From Pseudomonadota bacterium (lineage in GTDB: Bacteria > Pseudomonadota > Alphaproteobacteria > Rhodobacterales > Rhodobacteraceae), in the NCBI GenBank assembly GCA_020161615.1, contig JAIUPD010000008.1:1-64000 (forward strand): a stretch of DNA of 64,000 nt. Reading direction: 5' to 3'. Shown in pieces: positions 26,691 through 34,719 of this stretch (position 1 is the stretch's first letter; every line of letters starts with the position of its first letter). The notes below the pieces were generated by a model. The model worked only from the letters and a program-made list of their open reading frames with translations. It was not told the DNA's origin and ran no database searches. A program made the translations under genes and the position numbers.

Positions 26691-27878
26691 TCACTCCATC
26701 GGCACTTGCTGCATCGTATCGCCGTCGATCTCGGCCAGCGTGTTCCACATCCCGCCGCCAACCTGGCTGATGAAGATGTTGTTCGCGCCCTGATGGCCGG
26801 TGCCGAAGTTGATATGCGTGCCCAGCAGCGGATCGTCGTAATCCAGCGCTTCCATCGCCGCGACGAAGCCCTCGGTCGTCAAATCCGGCCCGGCGGCCTC
26901 CAGCGCCATCACCATCTGTTCGGCGGCCGTATAGCCCAGCATGGCGAAACCACTGGCCGGCTGGCTGTAGCGCGCTTCATAGGCGGCGATGAAGGCGGCC
27001 GGGGCCTCCTCATCGGCGCGGGCCCGCAGGTCCTGCCAGCCAGCCGAGGCATAGAGTCCGTCGGTCACGCCGCCCGGCACCATGGCGACCGGTTCCAGGA
27101 ACCCGGCCGAGGACGTGAGGAAGCTCACATCGGTCCAGCCCAGCCGCTTGGCGGTACCGACCACGGTGATCCCCTGCCGCACGCCCAGCGCCTGGGTGAC
27201 GATCTGGCAGCCCGCATCGCGCAGACGGCTGACGGCGCCCACGAAATCCTCCTCATCGGGGCGGTGCGTGGTCTCGTCGCCGAAGGTCAGACCCAGCCGC
27301 TCGACCGCCTCGTGCGAGGCCAGCGCGATCTCCTCGCCGAAATCGGTCGGCAGGTACATCGAGCAGACGGTGGTCGCGCCGGTGGTGTTGTGCAGATACT
27401 CGATCCCGGCCTGGATCTGGTCGTAATAGCTGGAGAAGCCGGTGAAGTTCATGCCGGGCGGGTCGGGCAGGATGGCGCGCGCCGCGGTCAGCGGGTTCAG
27501 GTTGGGCACGCCCCGGCGTTCCATCAGCGGGTAATGCGCCAGGTTATGCGGCGTGCCCAGGTTCAGCAGCATGGCGAAGACGCCGTCCCGCTCGATCAGC
27601 TTGTTATAGGCCTGGGTGGCGCGGGGCAGCTGATAGCCGTGATCCTCGACGATGTAGCGGATCATGCGGCCATGCACGCCGCCGTTCTCGTTCACCATGT
27701 CGATATAGAGGTTGGCGCCATTCACCGCGGGCGTCGAAACCGCCGCGAACACGCCCGACAGGTCATGCGCGCCGCCGATCAGGATCTCGGTATCGGTGAC
27801 GCCGCGCGTCTGCGCACTGGCGCTGGCGGCCAGCGCCGTGAAGGCGGCCGCCGTCAGAAGCAACTTGGTCGTCGTCAT
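26691..27878 (-). CDS. Branched-chain-type ABC transporter substrate-binding protein
   Basis: Periplasmic receptor of the LivJ/LivK-like family, 395 residues, with signal peptide MTTTKLLLTAAAFTALAASASA. The receptor begins TDTEILIGGAHDLSGVFAAVSTPAVNGANLYIDMVNENGGVHGR, typical of peripla_BP_6. The start at 27878 has GGGGAGGA in front. It is the last gene of livHMGF-ligase. The acyl-CoA ligase in the operon points to an organic or aromatic acid, or fatty acid, rather than leucine; that is inference. Confidence 0.9.
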   Translation of the reverse strand: MTTTKLLLTAAAFTALAASASAQTRGVTDTEILIGGAHDLSGVFAAVSTPAVNGANLYIDMVNENGGVHGRMIRYIVEDHGYQLPRATQAYNKLIERDGVFAMLLNLGTPHNLAHYPLMERRGVPNLNPLTAARAILPDPPGMNFTGFSSYYDQIQAGIEYLHNTTGATTVCSMYLPTDFGEEIALASHEAVERLGLTFGDETTHRPDEEDFVGAVSRLRDAGCQIVTQALGVRQGITVVGTAKRLGWTDVSFLTSSAGFLEPVAMVPGGVTDGLYASAGWQDLRARADEEAPAAFIAAYEARYSQPASGFAMLGYTAAEQMVMALEAAGPDLTTEGFVAAMEALDYDDPLLGTHINFGTGHQGANNIFISQVGGGMWNTLAEIDGDTMQQVPME

Positions 27879-27922
27879 GTCTTCCTCCCCTTTCGGGCCC
27901 CCGCGGGGCCCCTTTGCGATCG

Positions 27923-29788
27923 TCAATACATGGCGTCGATCAGGGCCTTGTGCCGCTGTTCGACGGTTGCGCGTTTCAGCTTCATCGTGGCCGTAAGCTC
28001 CTCATCCTCGGCCGTCAGAAGCACGTCGATCAGGCGGAAATCCTTGATCTGCTCGACGCGCGCGAACTCCTTGTTCACCGCCTCGACCTCGCGGCGGATC
28101 AGGTCCAGCACCGGCTCGGCGCGGCACAGCGACCGGAAGTCGCTGAACGGCACCTTGTTGTCCTGGGCGTATTTCTCGACGTTTTCCTGATCGATCATGA
28201 TCAGGCAGGTCAGGTATTTGCGCCGATCCCCGATGATCACCGCGTCCGAGATGTAATGGCTGAACTTCAACCGGCTCTCGATCTCGGCCGGGGTGATGTT
28301 CTTGCCGCCCGCGGTGATGATGATGTCCTTCATCCGGCCGGTGATGGTGACGAATCCCTGGTTGTCGATGCGCCCCACGTCGCCGGTGCGCATCCAGCCG
28401 TCTTCGGTAAAGGCCTCGGCCGTCTTGTCGGGCTTGTTCAGATAGCCGCTGAACACGTTGAGCCCCTTGACCTGGATCTCGCCATCCGGGGCGATCCGCG
28501 TCTCGATCCCGGCGCAGGTCTGGCCGATCGAACCGACCTTGTTCGCCCCGGGCAGGTTGATCGTGCCGATGCCCGAGGTCTCGGACATGCCCCACCCCTC
28601 GTAGACCGGGACACCGATGGCGAAATACCAGCGCAAAAGGTCGGGCGAGATCGGCGCGGCGCCGGTCAGCCCGTGGATGATCCGGTCCATCCCCAGCATG
28701 CGGCGCAGGTTGGCCAGCACCAGGAAATCCCAGATCCGATAGCGCAGCGCCACGCCCGCCGGCACCGGCCGGTCATCCAGCAGGCATTCCGCCCGCGCCC
28801 GCCCTGCCTTCAGCGCCTGCGCGAATGCCCAGCGCCCGATCAGCGTGCTTTCCTGCGCCATCAGCAGCACGCGGGAATAGATCTTTTCCCAGACCCGCGG
28901 CACGGCGACGAACCCATGCGGCGAGATTTCCCGCAGGTTGTCGAAGACCGTCTCCGGGCTCTCGGCGAAATTCACCGTCGAGGAGACGATAAGCGGCGTA
29001 TAGAGCGAGACGATGCGTTCGAGGATATGACAGAGCGGCAGGAAGCAGAGCTGCTCGGCCCCCTTGGTGAAGGGCAGGTTGTAGAGGCTCACTTCCATCC
29101 CGGCCATGATGTTCTCATGGGTCAGCATCACCCCCTTGGGGTTGCCGGTCGTGCCCGAGGTATAGATCAGCACCGCCGTATCGCCGGGCTGAACCGCATC
29201 AATGGAAGCGTCGAACTCCGCCACCGATCCCCCTCGGCCGCGGTCGACCAGATCGCTCAGGAACAGGCATTTCTCGTGCCGGAAGTCGTGCAGCCCCTCC
29301 TTGTCGAAGATCACGACCTGCTTCAGGCCGGGCATCTGCCCCTCGACGGCGAGGAACTTGTCGAGCTGTTCGTCATTTTCGACGAACAGGATCTGGGTGT
29401 CGCTGTCATTGACCAGATAGGCCAGTTGCGAGGGCGAATCGGTCGTGTAGACGCCCGAGGAAATGGCCCCCAGGCATTGCGCGGCCATGTCGCAGTGGAT
29501 CCATTCCAGCCGGTCCTCGGACAGGATCGAGATCACCTGCCCCCTCTGCAGCCCCAGCGCGCGCATGCCCAGGGCAATGTCGCGCACGCGGTCCAGGTAA
29601 TCGGCCCAGGAATAGGCCTGCCAGATGCCCAGATCCTTTGCCCGGTGCGCCGTGGCGCTGCCGTTCTCCTGGCAGCGGGCACGCAGCAAGGCGGGAATGG
29701 TGGTGTGGCCGTCGATATGCACCGGGCGCTGACCCGGCTGAGCGTTGACGCGGACGCCCTTGATCACCGTCTGCGGAAGCGTGCTCAT
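27923..29788 (-). CDS. AMP-binding long-chain acyl-CoA ligase-like protein
   Basis: Adenylate-forming ligase of 621 residues that activates a carboxylic acid with ATP and CoA. The P-loop-like motif is VLIYTSGTTGNPKGVMLTHEN; GWGMSETSG and the hinge region GWMRTGDVGRID...GRMKDIIITAGGKNITPAEIES are present with the late Lys. It matches long-chain fatty acyl ligases (FadD15-like) best. The start overlaps livF by four bases, so activation is coupled to import. The substrate is probably the solute taken up by the importer. Confidence 0.9.
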   Translation of the reverse strand: MSTLPQTVIKGVRVNAQPGQRPVHIDGHTTIPALLRARCQENGSATAHRAKDLGIWQAYSWADYLDRVRDIALGMRALGLQRGQVISILSEDRLEWIHCDMAAQCLGAISSGVYTTDSPSQLAYLVNDSDTQILFVENDEQLDKFLAVEGQMPGLKQVVIFDKEGLHDFRHEKCLFLSDLVDRGRGGSVAEFDASIDAVQPGDTAVLIYTSGTTGNPKGVMLTHENIMAGMEVSLYNLPFTKGAEQLCFLPLCHILERIVSLYTPLIVSSTVNFAESPETVFDNLREISPHGFVAVPRVWEKIYSRVLLMAQESTLIGRWAFAQALKAGRARAECLLDDRPVPAGVALRYRIWDFLVLANLRRMLGMDRIIHGLTGAAPISPDLLRWYFAIGVPVYEGWGMSETSGIGTINLPGANKVGSIGQTCAGIETRIAPDGEIQVKGLNVFSGYLNKPDKTAEAFTEDGWMRTGDVGRIDNQGFVTITGRMKDIIITAGGKNITPAEIESRLKFSHYISDAVIIGDRRKYLTCLIMIDQENVEKYAQDNKVPFSDFRSLCRAEPVLDLIRREVEAVNKEFARVEQIKDFRLIDVLLTAEDEELTATMKLKRATVEQRHKALIDAMY

Positions 29789-30555
29789 CGCCAGGTCTTC
29801 CTCTTCTTCCAGCGCCGTTCGCCCCGCGCGCCTTCGTTGGCGTGGCCCAGATAGAAGCTGCGGATGTCTTCCGAGGCCGCCAGCTTCTCGGCGGTGTCGG
29901 ACATGACGATGCGGCCCAGCTCCATGACATAGCCCTGATCGGCCAGATCCAGCGCCACGGCGGCGTTCTGTTCGACCAGCATCATCGTCACGCCCTCATC
30001 CTCATTGAGGCGCCGCAGGATGGTGAAGATCTCCTGCGTTAGCAGCGGCGACAGGCCCAGGCTGGGCTCGTCCAGCAGCATGATCTTCGGGCGCAGCATC
30101 AGCCCCCGGCCGATGGCCAGCATCTGCTGTTGCCCGCCCGACAGCGTCCCCGCCTCCTGCAAGCGACGCTCGGCGAGGATCGGGAAATAGCTGAACACCA
30201 TGTCCCGGTCGCGGGCGATCTCGGCCTTGTCGGACCGGGTATAGGCGCCGAGCGCGAGGTTTTCCTCGACCGTCAGCAGCGGGAAGACCTCGCGCCCCTC
30301 GGGCACCTGGACGATGCCGCGGCGCACCACCTGATGCGGTTCGCGGCCCTGGATTTCCTCGCCTTCGAACAGGATCTGACCCTTTTCGGGGTCCATGATG
30401 CCGGAAATCGTCTTCAGAAGCGTGGTCTTGCCCGCGCCATTGGCGCCCAGCACGGTGACGACCTGCCCCTTGTGAACCTCAAGGCTGACGCCCCGGATCG
30501 CCATGATCGGGCCGTAGAAGGTTTCGAGGTTCCGCACCTCCAGAAGCGCGCTCAT
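29785..30555 (-). CDS. livF: ABC transporter ATPase, LivF type
   Basis: One of two ATPases of the importer, 256 residues. Walker A GANGAGKTT, signature LSGGQQQM, Walker B IMLLDEPSLGLSP, and VEQNAAVALDLADQGYVMELGRI, characteristic of LivF. A basic C-terminal extension of about 20 residues (GHANEGARGERRWKKRKTWR) is unusual. ATGA overlaps join it to livG and to the ligase. Confidence 0.93.
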   Translation of the reverse strand: MSALLEVRNLETFYGPIMAIRGVSLEVHKGQVVTVLGANGAGKTTLLKTISGIMDPEKGQILFEGEEIQGREPHQVVRRGIVQVPEGREVFPLLTVEENLALGAYTRSDKAEIARDRDMVFSYFPILAERRLQEAGTLSGGQQQMLAIGRGLMLRPKIMLLDEPSLGLSPLLTQEIFTILRRLNEDEGVTMMLVEQNAAVALDLADQGYVMELGRIVMSDTAEKLAASEDIRSFYLGHANEGARGERRWKKRKTWR

Positions 30556-31352
30556 ACCCGCTCCCCCCGCGCATTGGCGGTCTTCGAGATGGCCGAAGTG
30601 CCGAGGTAAGCCTCGATCACCGCCGGATGCGATTGCACCTCGGCGGGCGTGCCCTCGGCCAGCTTCGCGCCATCGGCCAGCGCCAGCACCCGGTCGCAGA
30701 CCTTGCTGACCAGCCCCATGTCGTGTTCCACCATCAGCACGGTAATGCCCATCTGCCGGCGGATGTCGTCGATCCACCAGCGCATGTCCTGCGTCTCCTC
30801 GACCGAAAGGCCCGAGGCGGGCTCATCCAGCAGCAGAAGCCGCGGCTTGGTGGACAGCGCGCGGGCCAGTTCCACCACCTTGCGCACGCCATAGGGCAGG
30901 CCGGCAATGCGCGTGTCGCGATAGGGTTGCAGGTCCAGGAAGTCGATCACCTCCTCGACCGCATGGCGATGCTCGCGCTCCTCCTGACGGATGCGGCCGG
31001 CGAAGAACATCTGTTCCGGCAACGAGGACCGCCGGTGCCGGTGCCGCCCAACCAGCAGGTTCTGCAGCACCGTCGCCATCTCGAAGAGTTCTATGTTCTG
31101 AAAGGTCCGGGCGATGCCGAAATTGGCGATCTCATGCGCCTTGTGGTTCAGCAGGTTCCGCCCGTCAAAGGTGATCGAACCCGTCACCGGCCGGTAGAAG
31201 CGCGAGATCATGTTGAAAACGGTGGATTTCCCGGCGCCGTTCGGGCCGACCAGGGCAAAGACCTGCCCTTCCTCGACCGACAGGGACAGGTTGTTGACCG
31301 CCGTCACGCCACCGAACTTGAGCGTCACGCCGTCGAGGGAGAGAAGGCTCAT
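30552..31352 (-). CDS. livG: ABC transporter ATPase, LivG type
   Basis: Second ATPase of the importer, 266 residues. Walker A GPNGAGKST, FGIARTFQNIELF (LivG-type Q-loop) and LLLLDEPASGLSVEE are clear. The signature helix region reads LPYGVRKVVELARAL; the usual LSGGQ-type motif is altered to LPYGVRK, as in many LivG proteins. The ATG at 31352 overlaps the livM stop. Confidence 0.93.
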   Translation of the reverse strand: MSLLSLDGVTLKFGGVTAVNNLSLSVEEGQVFALVGPNGAGKSTVFNMISRFYRPVTGSITFDGRNLLNHKAHEIANFGIARTFQNIELFEMATVLQNLLVGRHRHRRSSLPEQMFFAGRIRQEEREHRHAVEEVIDFLDLQPYRDTRIAGLPYGVRKVVELARALSTKPRLLLLDEPASGLSVEETQDMRWWIDDIRRQMGITVLMVEHDMGLVSKVCDRVLALADGAKLAEGTPAEVQSHPAVIEAYLGTSAISKTANARGERV

Positions 31353-32428
31353 CTCAGGCGCTCCGTCTTCAGATAGGATTTCTGGCGGCGGAACATGTCG
31401 CGGCGGGCGAAGGGGAAGAGCTGCAACCAGGTGCGGATCTTCAGCCATCGACCGTAAAGCCCCATCGGCTCGAACAGGATGAAGGCGATCAGGATCATGC
31501 CGAACACCCCCGTCTCAAGCCCGGGGATCGAGGTGGACCCCAGCTGATCGGTGACGATCGACAGGAACTGCGGCAGGAAGGCGATGACGATCGCGCCGAG
31601 GAAGGCGCCGTGGATGAAGCCGAGGCCGCCGATGATGATCGCCATCAGCAGCTGGATCGAGATCAGGAAATTGAACGTCTCGTTGTTGAAGGCCCCGGCG
31701 AAGAGGCCCATCAATGCGCCGCCCAGCCCGGCGAAGGCGCAGGAGAGGCCGAAAGCCAGCGTCTTGGTGCGGGCCACGTCCACGCCCATCGCCTGCGCCG
31801 AAATCTCGGAATCGCGGACGGCGGCGAAGGACCGGCCCAAGGGCGAGCGCAGCAGGTTGCGGTAGAAGAAGGTCACCATCAGCGCCGTGCCCAGCGCCAG
31901 ATAATACCAGGTCTCGGGCGCGGACCAGCGGTTGATTTCGATGCCGAAGATCCAGATTTCGGGCGCGAAATAGCCGTTCACGCCGCCGGTCCAGGGCGAG
32001 AGGATGACGATCAGGTCATCCATCAGGATCGACAATGCCAGCGTGAAGATCGCCAGATAGACCCCATGCAGCCTGAGCGCGGGAACGGCGATGATCCCGC
32101 CGATGATGCCCGTGAACACCCCGGCCAGCAGGAAGGCCGCCAGGAAAGGCAGCCCCAGCTCCATGAAGTTGACGCAGGAATAGGCGCCCAGCGCCATGAA
32201 AGCGGAATGGCCCAGGCTCACCTGTCCCGTCTGCCCGGTCAGCAGCATCAGGCCAAGCCCGGCCACTGACCAGATCAGCACATTGGTCATCTCGCCCAGA
32301 TAGAAGCTGTCGATCAGCCAGGGCAGGCCCAGCAGCACCAGCAGGAGCGCGGCATAGAGCGAGAAGTTCCACCAATCGGGGAACAGGCGGATGTCGTGGT
32401 CGTAGCTCGTCTTGAAATGGAACCGCAT
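31349..32428 (-). CDS. livM: ABC transporter permease, LivM type
   Basis: Membrane permease of 359 residues with about nine hydrophobic segments. The conserved LLTGQTGQVSLGHSAFMALGAYS block near residue 65 is the LivM signature, and LRLHGVYLAIFTLALSI is also typical. It follows livH by four bases and pairs with it to form the pore. The N-terminus is longer than usual, with a charged MRFHFKTSYDHDIRLFPDWWN head. Confidence 0.93.
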   Translation of the reverse strand: MRFHFKTSYDHDIRLFPDWWNFSLYAALLLVLLGLPWLIDSFYLGEMTNVLIWSVAGLGLMLLTGQTGQVSLGHSAFMALGAYSCVNFMELGLPFLAAFLLAGVFTGIIGGIIAVPALRLHGVYLAIFTLALSILMDDLIVILSPWTGGVNGYFAPEIWIFGIEINRWSAPETWYYLALGTALMVTFFYRNLLRSPLGRSFAAVRDSEISAQAMGVDVARTKTLAFGLSCAFAGLGGALMGLFAGAFNNETFNFLISIQLLMAIIIGGLGFIHGAFLGAIVIAFLPQFLSIVTDQLGSTSIPGLETGVFGMILIAFILFEPMGLYGRWLKIRTWLQLFPFARRDMFRRQKSYLKTERLR

Positions 32429-32432
32429 CCGC

Positions 32433-33308
32433 TCAGACCTTCTTCACGCGGACCTGCGCGAACAACCCGTGCGGGCGGAACACCAGAACCAGGATGAGCA
32501 GTGCATAGGGCGCGATCTGCGAATAGCCGGCGGGGAAATAGCGCGCGGCGAAGGGCTCGATGATCCCGACGATGAGCCCCCCCATCAGCGCCCCGGGCAG
32601 GCTGCCGAATCCGCCGATCACCGCCGCGGCAAAGGCCTTGATGCCGATGAACCCGGCCGAGATGGCCAGCGTCCCCTTGGACGCATAGAGGATCCCCGCC
32701 ACGCAGGCGACGACACCGGCCAGCGCCCAGACCGCGCCCTGCACCCGCTTGACCGGGATCCCCATGTAATAGGCCGCCATCTGGTTCTGGCTGGAGGCCT
32801 GCATGGCAAGGCCCAGCTTGGTGCGCTGGAAGAACTGCCACAGGCCCAGCGTCAGCGCGAGCGTGACGACAATCACCGCGATATCGGCCAGTGACAGCAC
32901 GACGCCGCCCATCCGCACATCGCCCAGCGCCAGGGGTGAATGCAGGTTTTGCGGCTCGTGCCCCCAGATGACACCCGCCACGAAGCGAATCACGAAGCCC
33001 AGCGCGATGGTCAGAATCACCACCGCTGTCTGGCTCTGCCCGAACATGAACCGCAGGATGGCGATATCCAGCATGTAACCCAGCGCGCCCATGATCAGCA
33101 GCGCCAGCGGCACGGCCAGCCAGAAGTTCAGGCCCATGTATTGCGGGTTGACGAGGCCCACCATCACGAAGGCGCCCAGCATCATCAGATCGCCCTGGGC
33201 GAAGTTCACCGCCTCGGTCGCCTTGTAGATCAGCACGAATCCCAGGGCGACGAGACCGTATACGCAGCCGTTCGCGAGACCGCTCAACAGCAGTTGCAGC
33301 ACATCCAT
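32433..33308 (-). CDS. livH: ABC transporter permease, LivH type
   Basis: First gene of the importer operon, 291 residues, about eight membrane segments. ANGCVYGLVALGFVLIYKATEAVNFAQGDLMMLGAF is the LivH signature, and GGFGSLPGALMGGLIVGIIE lies near the end. GGGAGGA precedes the ATG at 33308. It is transcribed away from the transglutaminase-like gene across a 337-bp gap. Confidence 0.93.
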   Translation of the reverse strand: MDVLQLLLSGLANGCVYGLVALGFVLIYKATEAVNFAQGDLMMLGAFVMVGLVNPQYMGLNFWLAVPLALLIMGALGYMLDIAILRFMFGQSQTAVVILTIALGFVIRFVAGVIWGHEPQNLHSPLALGDVRMGGVVLSLADIAVIVVTLALTLGLWQFFQRTKLGLAMQASSQNQMAAYYMGIPVKRVQGAVWALAGVVACVAGILYASKGTLAISAGFIGIKAFAAAVIGGFGSLPGALMGGLIVGIIEPFAARYFPAGYSQIAPYALLILVLVFRPHGLFAQVRVKKV

Positions 33309-33645
33309 GGATGGTCCTCCCAGACCCGCGCCCCCCTGACCCGGCGTTGGCCGCCGGTGCCGGTCCTCCGGACGCGTCAATCCAGAATTGCTGCAAGACC
33401 GCTGCGATTCAACCGTTTTTCGACCGGTTGGGCAAAAGCGACGTCGGGGAACCCTGCGCCCCGACACCATGGCAAAAGTGTGGCAAAGGTTTGCGCATAT
33501 TTGGATTTGTCGCCCACAAAGAAACAAAACTCTTCTTCTGCGTGCATTGCGGGTTTATTCTTCACGTGTGTTCGACCGTATTTCCGCTGCCCAGACCAGT
33601 ACGGGTCGTCTCGATCTGCTGCAAAGCCAACCTTTGGGGGTTCAT
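33309..33645. other. Divergent promoter gap between livH and the transglutaminase-like gene
   Basis: 337 bp without a convincing gene, AT-richer than its surroundings. Near-identical words GGCAAAAG, GGCAAAAG and GGCAAAGG occur at 33431, 33471 and 33482, which could be regulator half-sites. Open frames on both strands here look like chance. Confidence 0.55.
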
Positions 33646-34719
33646 ATGCCAAATCTCGCTGCCGAAAAGTTCAACCCTGAATTGCTGTCGCTGTTCAAGG
33701 ACTCAACTCTCGGCCTCTATCTGGACGGCTTCGAGGATGAGATCTTCGCCCGTGGCCGCGTCCGTCACCTCGCCCCCGGGGCCCATCTGGAAATGACCGG
33801 CGATGCGCCGCTCAATGTCGTGCTGGACGGCCGGCTGGCCGGCGCGCGGGGCTGGTTCGGGCCCGGCAACCATTTCGGCGCGGATCAGAACGACCTGCTG
33901 GCCGTCGACATGCCGGCGCGCGTCTGGTCGCTGGACAGCCAGAACGCCAGCCGCGAGCAGCATCGCATCATCGCCAAGGCGCTGATCGGCGCCGATGCGG
34001 CGGAACTGGCCGCGACGCCCCCCGACCACCTGCCCGACCCCGAGACGCTCTGTAACCACGAACACCCCGAGATCCGCCGTCAGGCCGCGCGCCTGCGCCG
34101 CGCCACCCCCGCCAGCACGGCCGAGGCGGTCCTGAAATTCGTCCATGCCATGCCCTACCGCTTCGGCGCCTGGCAAGAGCGCGCCTCGGACACGCTGGTG
34201 CGCGGCGTCGGCATGTGCACCACCAAGACCAACCTGCAGGTCGCGCTGATGCGCGCCGCGGGGCTGGAGGCCGGTTTTGCCGAAATTCCGATTTCTACCA
34301 GTGTGTTGGGCAAGTTGATGCCGACCGGTTGGCTGGCCCTGCAACGCCCCACCGTGCGCCATTACTTCGGTGCGGTGAAGCTGGGCGGGCGCTGGCACGG
34401 GGCGGATGCGTCCTATGATTACGCCAGCTACCGCATCTTCCTGGAGATGTTCCCCTGGATGGCCCCGCGCGAAGAGCCGGTCCTGACCGAGGGTAGCCCC
34501 TATATCCCGTCGATGGAGATCCAGCACCTCGACCTCTTCGACATCACGGTCGTGCCCTCGATCGCCGAGGAGATGGGCAAGCGCAGCCGCTTCCTGACCC
34601 GTCACTTCGAGGCGCTGAACACGCGCGTCGACCGTGCCCGCGGGGCGCATCTGAAATGGCGTCCGGGCCTCGACCAGACGGCACAGACCAGCGCGCAGGA
34701 TGACGAGGTGCGTGCATGA
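33646..34719 (+). CDS. Transglutaminase-like cysteine protein
   Basis: A 357-residue cytoplasmic-looking protein. The transglutaminase-like core spans about residues 155-260 with a plausible triad Cys191 (VGMCTTKTN), His239 (RHYFGAVKL) and Asp254 (WHGADASYD). Residues 15-100 (LYLDGFEDEIFA..., ...VLDGRLAGARGWFGPGNHFG) look like a degenerate cyclic-nucleotide-binding or cupin fold. No signal peptide is seen. Family members act as peptidases, amidases or cross-linkers; the substrate is unknown. The start at 33646 is where conserved sequence begins, though the frame is open to 33388. Its stop overlaps the CoaBC-like gene by four bases. Confidence 0.8.
   Translation: MPNLAAEKFNPELLSLFKDSTLGLYLDGFEDEIFARGRVRHLAPGAHLEMTGDAPLNVVLDGRLAGARGWFGPGNHFGADQNDLLAVDMPARVWSLDSQNASREQHRIIAKALIGADAAELAATPPDHLPDPETLCNHEHPEIRRQAARLRRATPASTAEAVLKFVHAMPYRFGAWQERASDTLVRGVGMCTTKTNLQVALMRAAGLEAGFAEIPISTSVLGKLMPTGWLALQRPTVRHYFGAVKLGGRWHGADASYDYASYRIFLEMFPWMAPREEPVLTEGSPYIPSMEIQHLDLFDITVVPSIAEEMGKRSRFLTRHFEALNTRVDRARGAHLKWRPGLDQTAQTSAQDDEVRA

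Noticed and set aside
33481..33494. TGGCAAAGGTTTGC as a sigma-54 promoter
   Set aside because: The GG and GC elements are nine bases apart instead of ten, which sigma-54 does not tolerate well.
33377..33652. 91-codon minus-strand gene in the livH promoter gap
   Set aside because: No ribosome-binding site, overlaps the start of the transglutaminase-like gene, no recognisable sequence.
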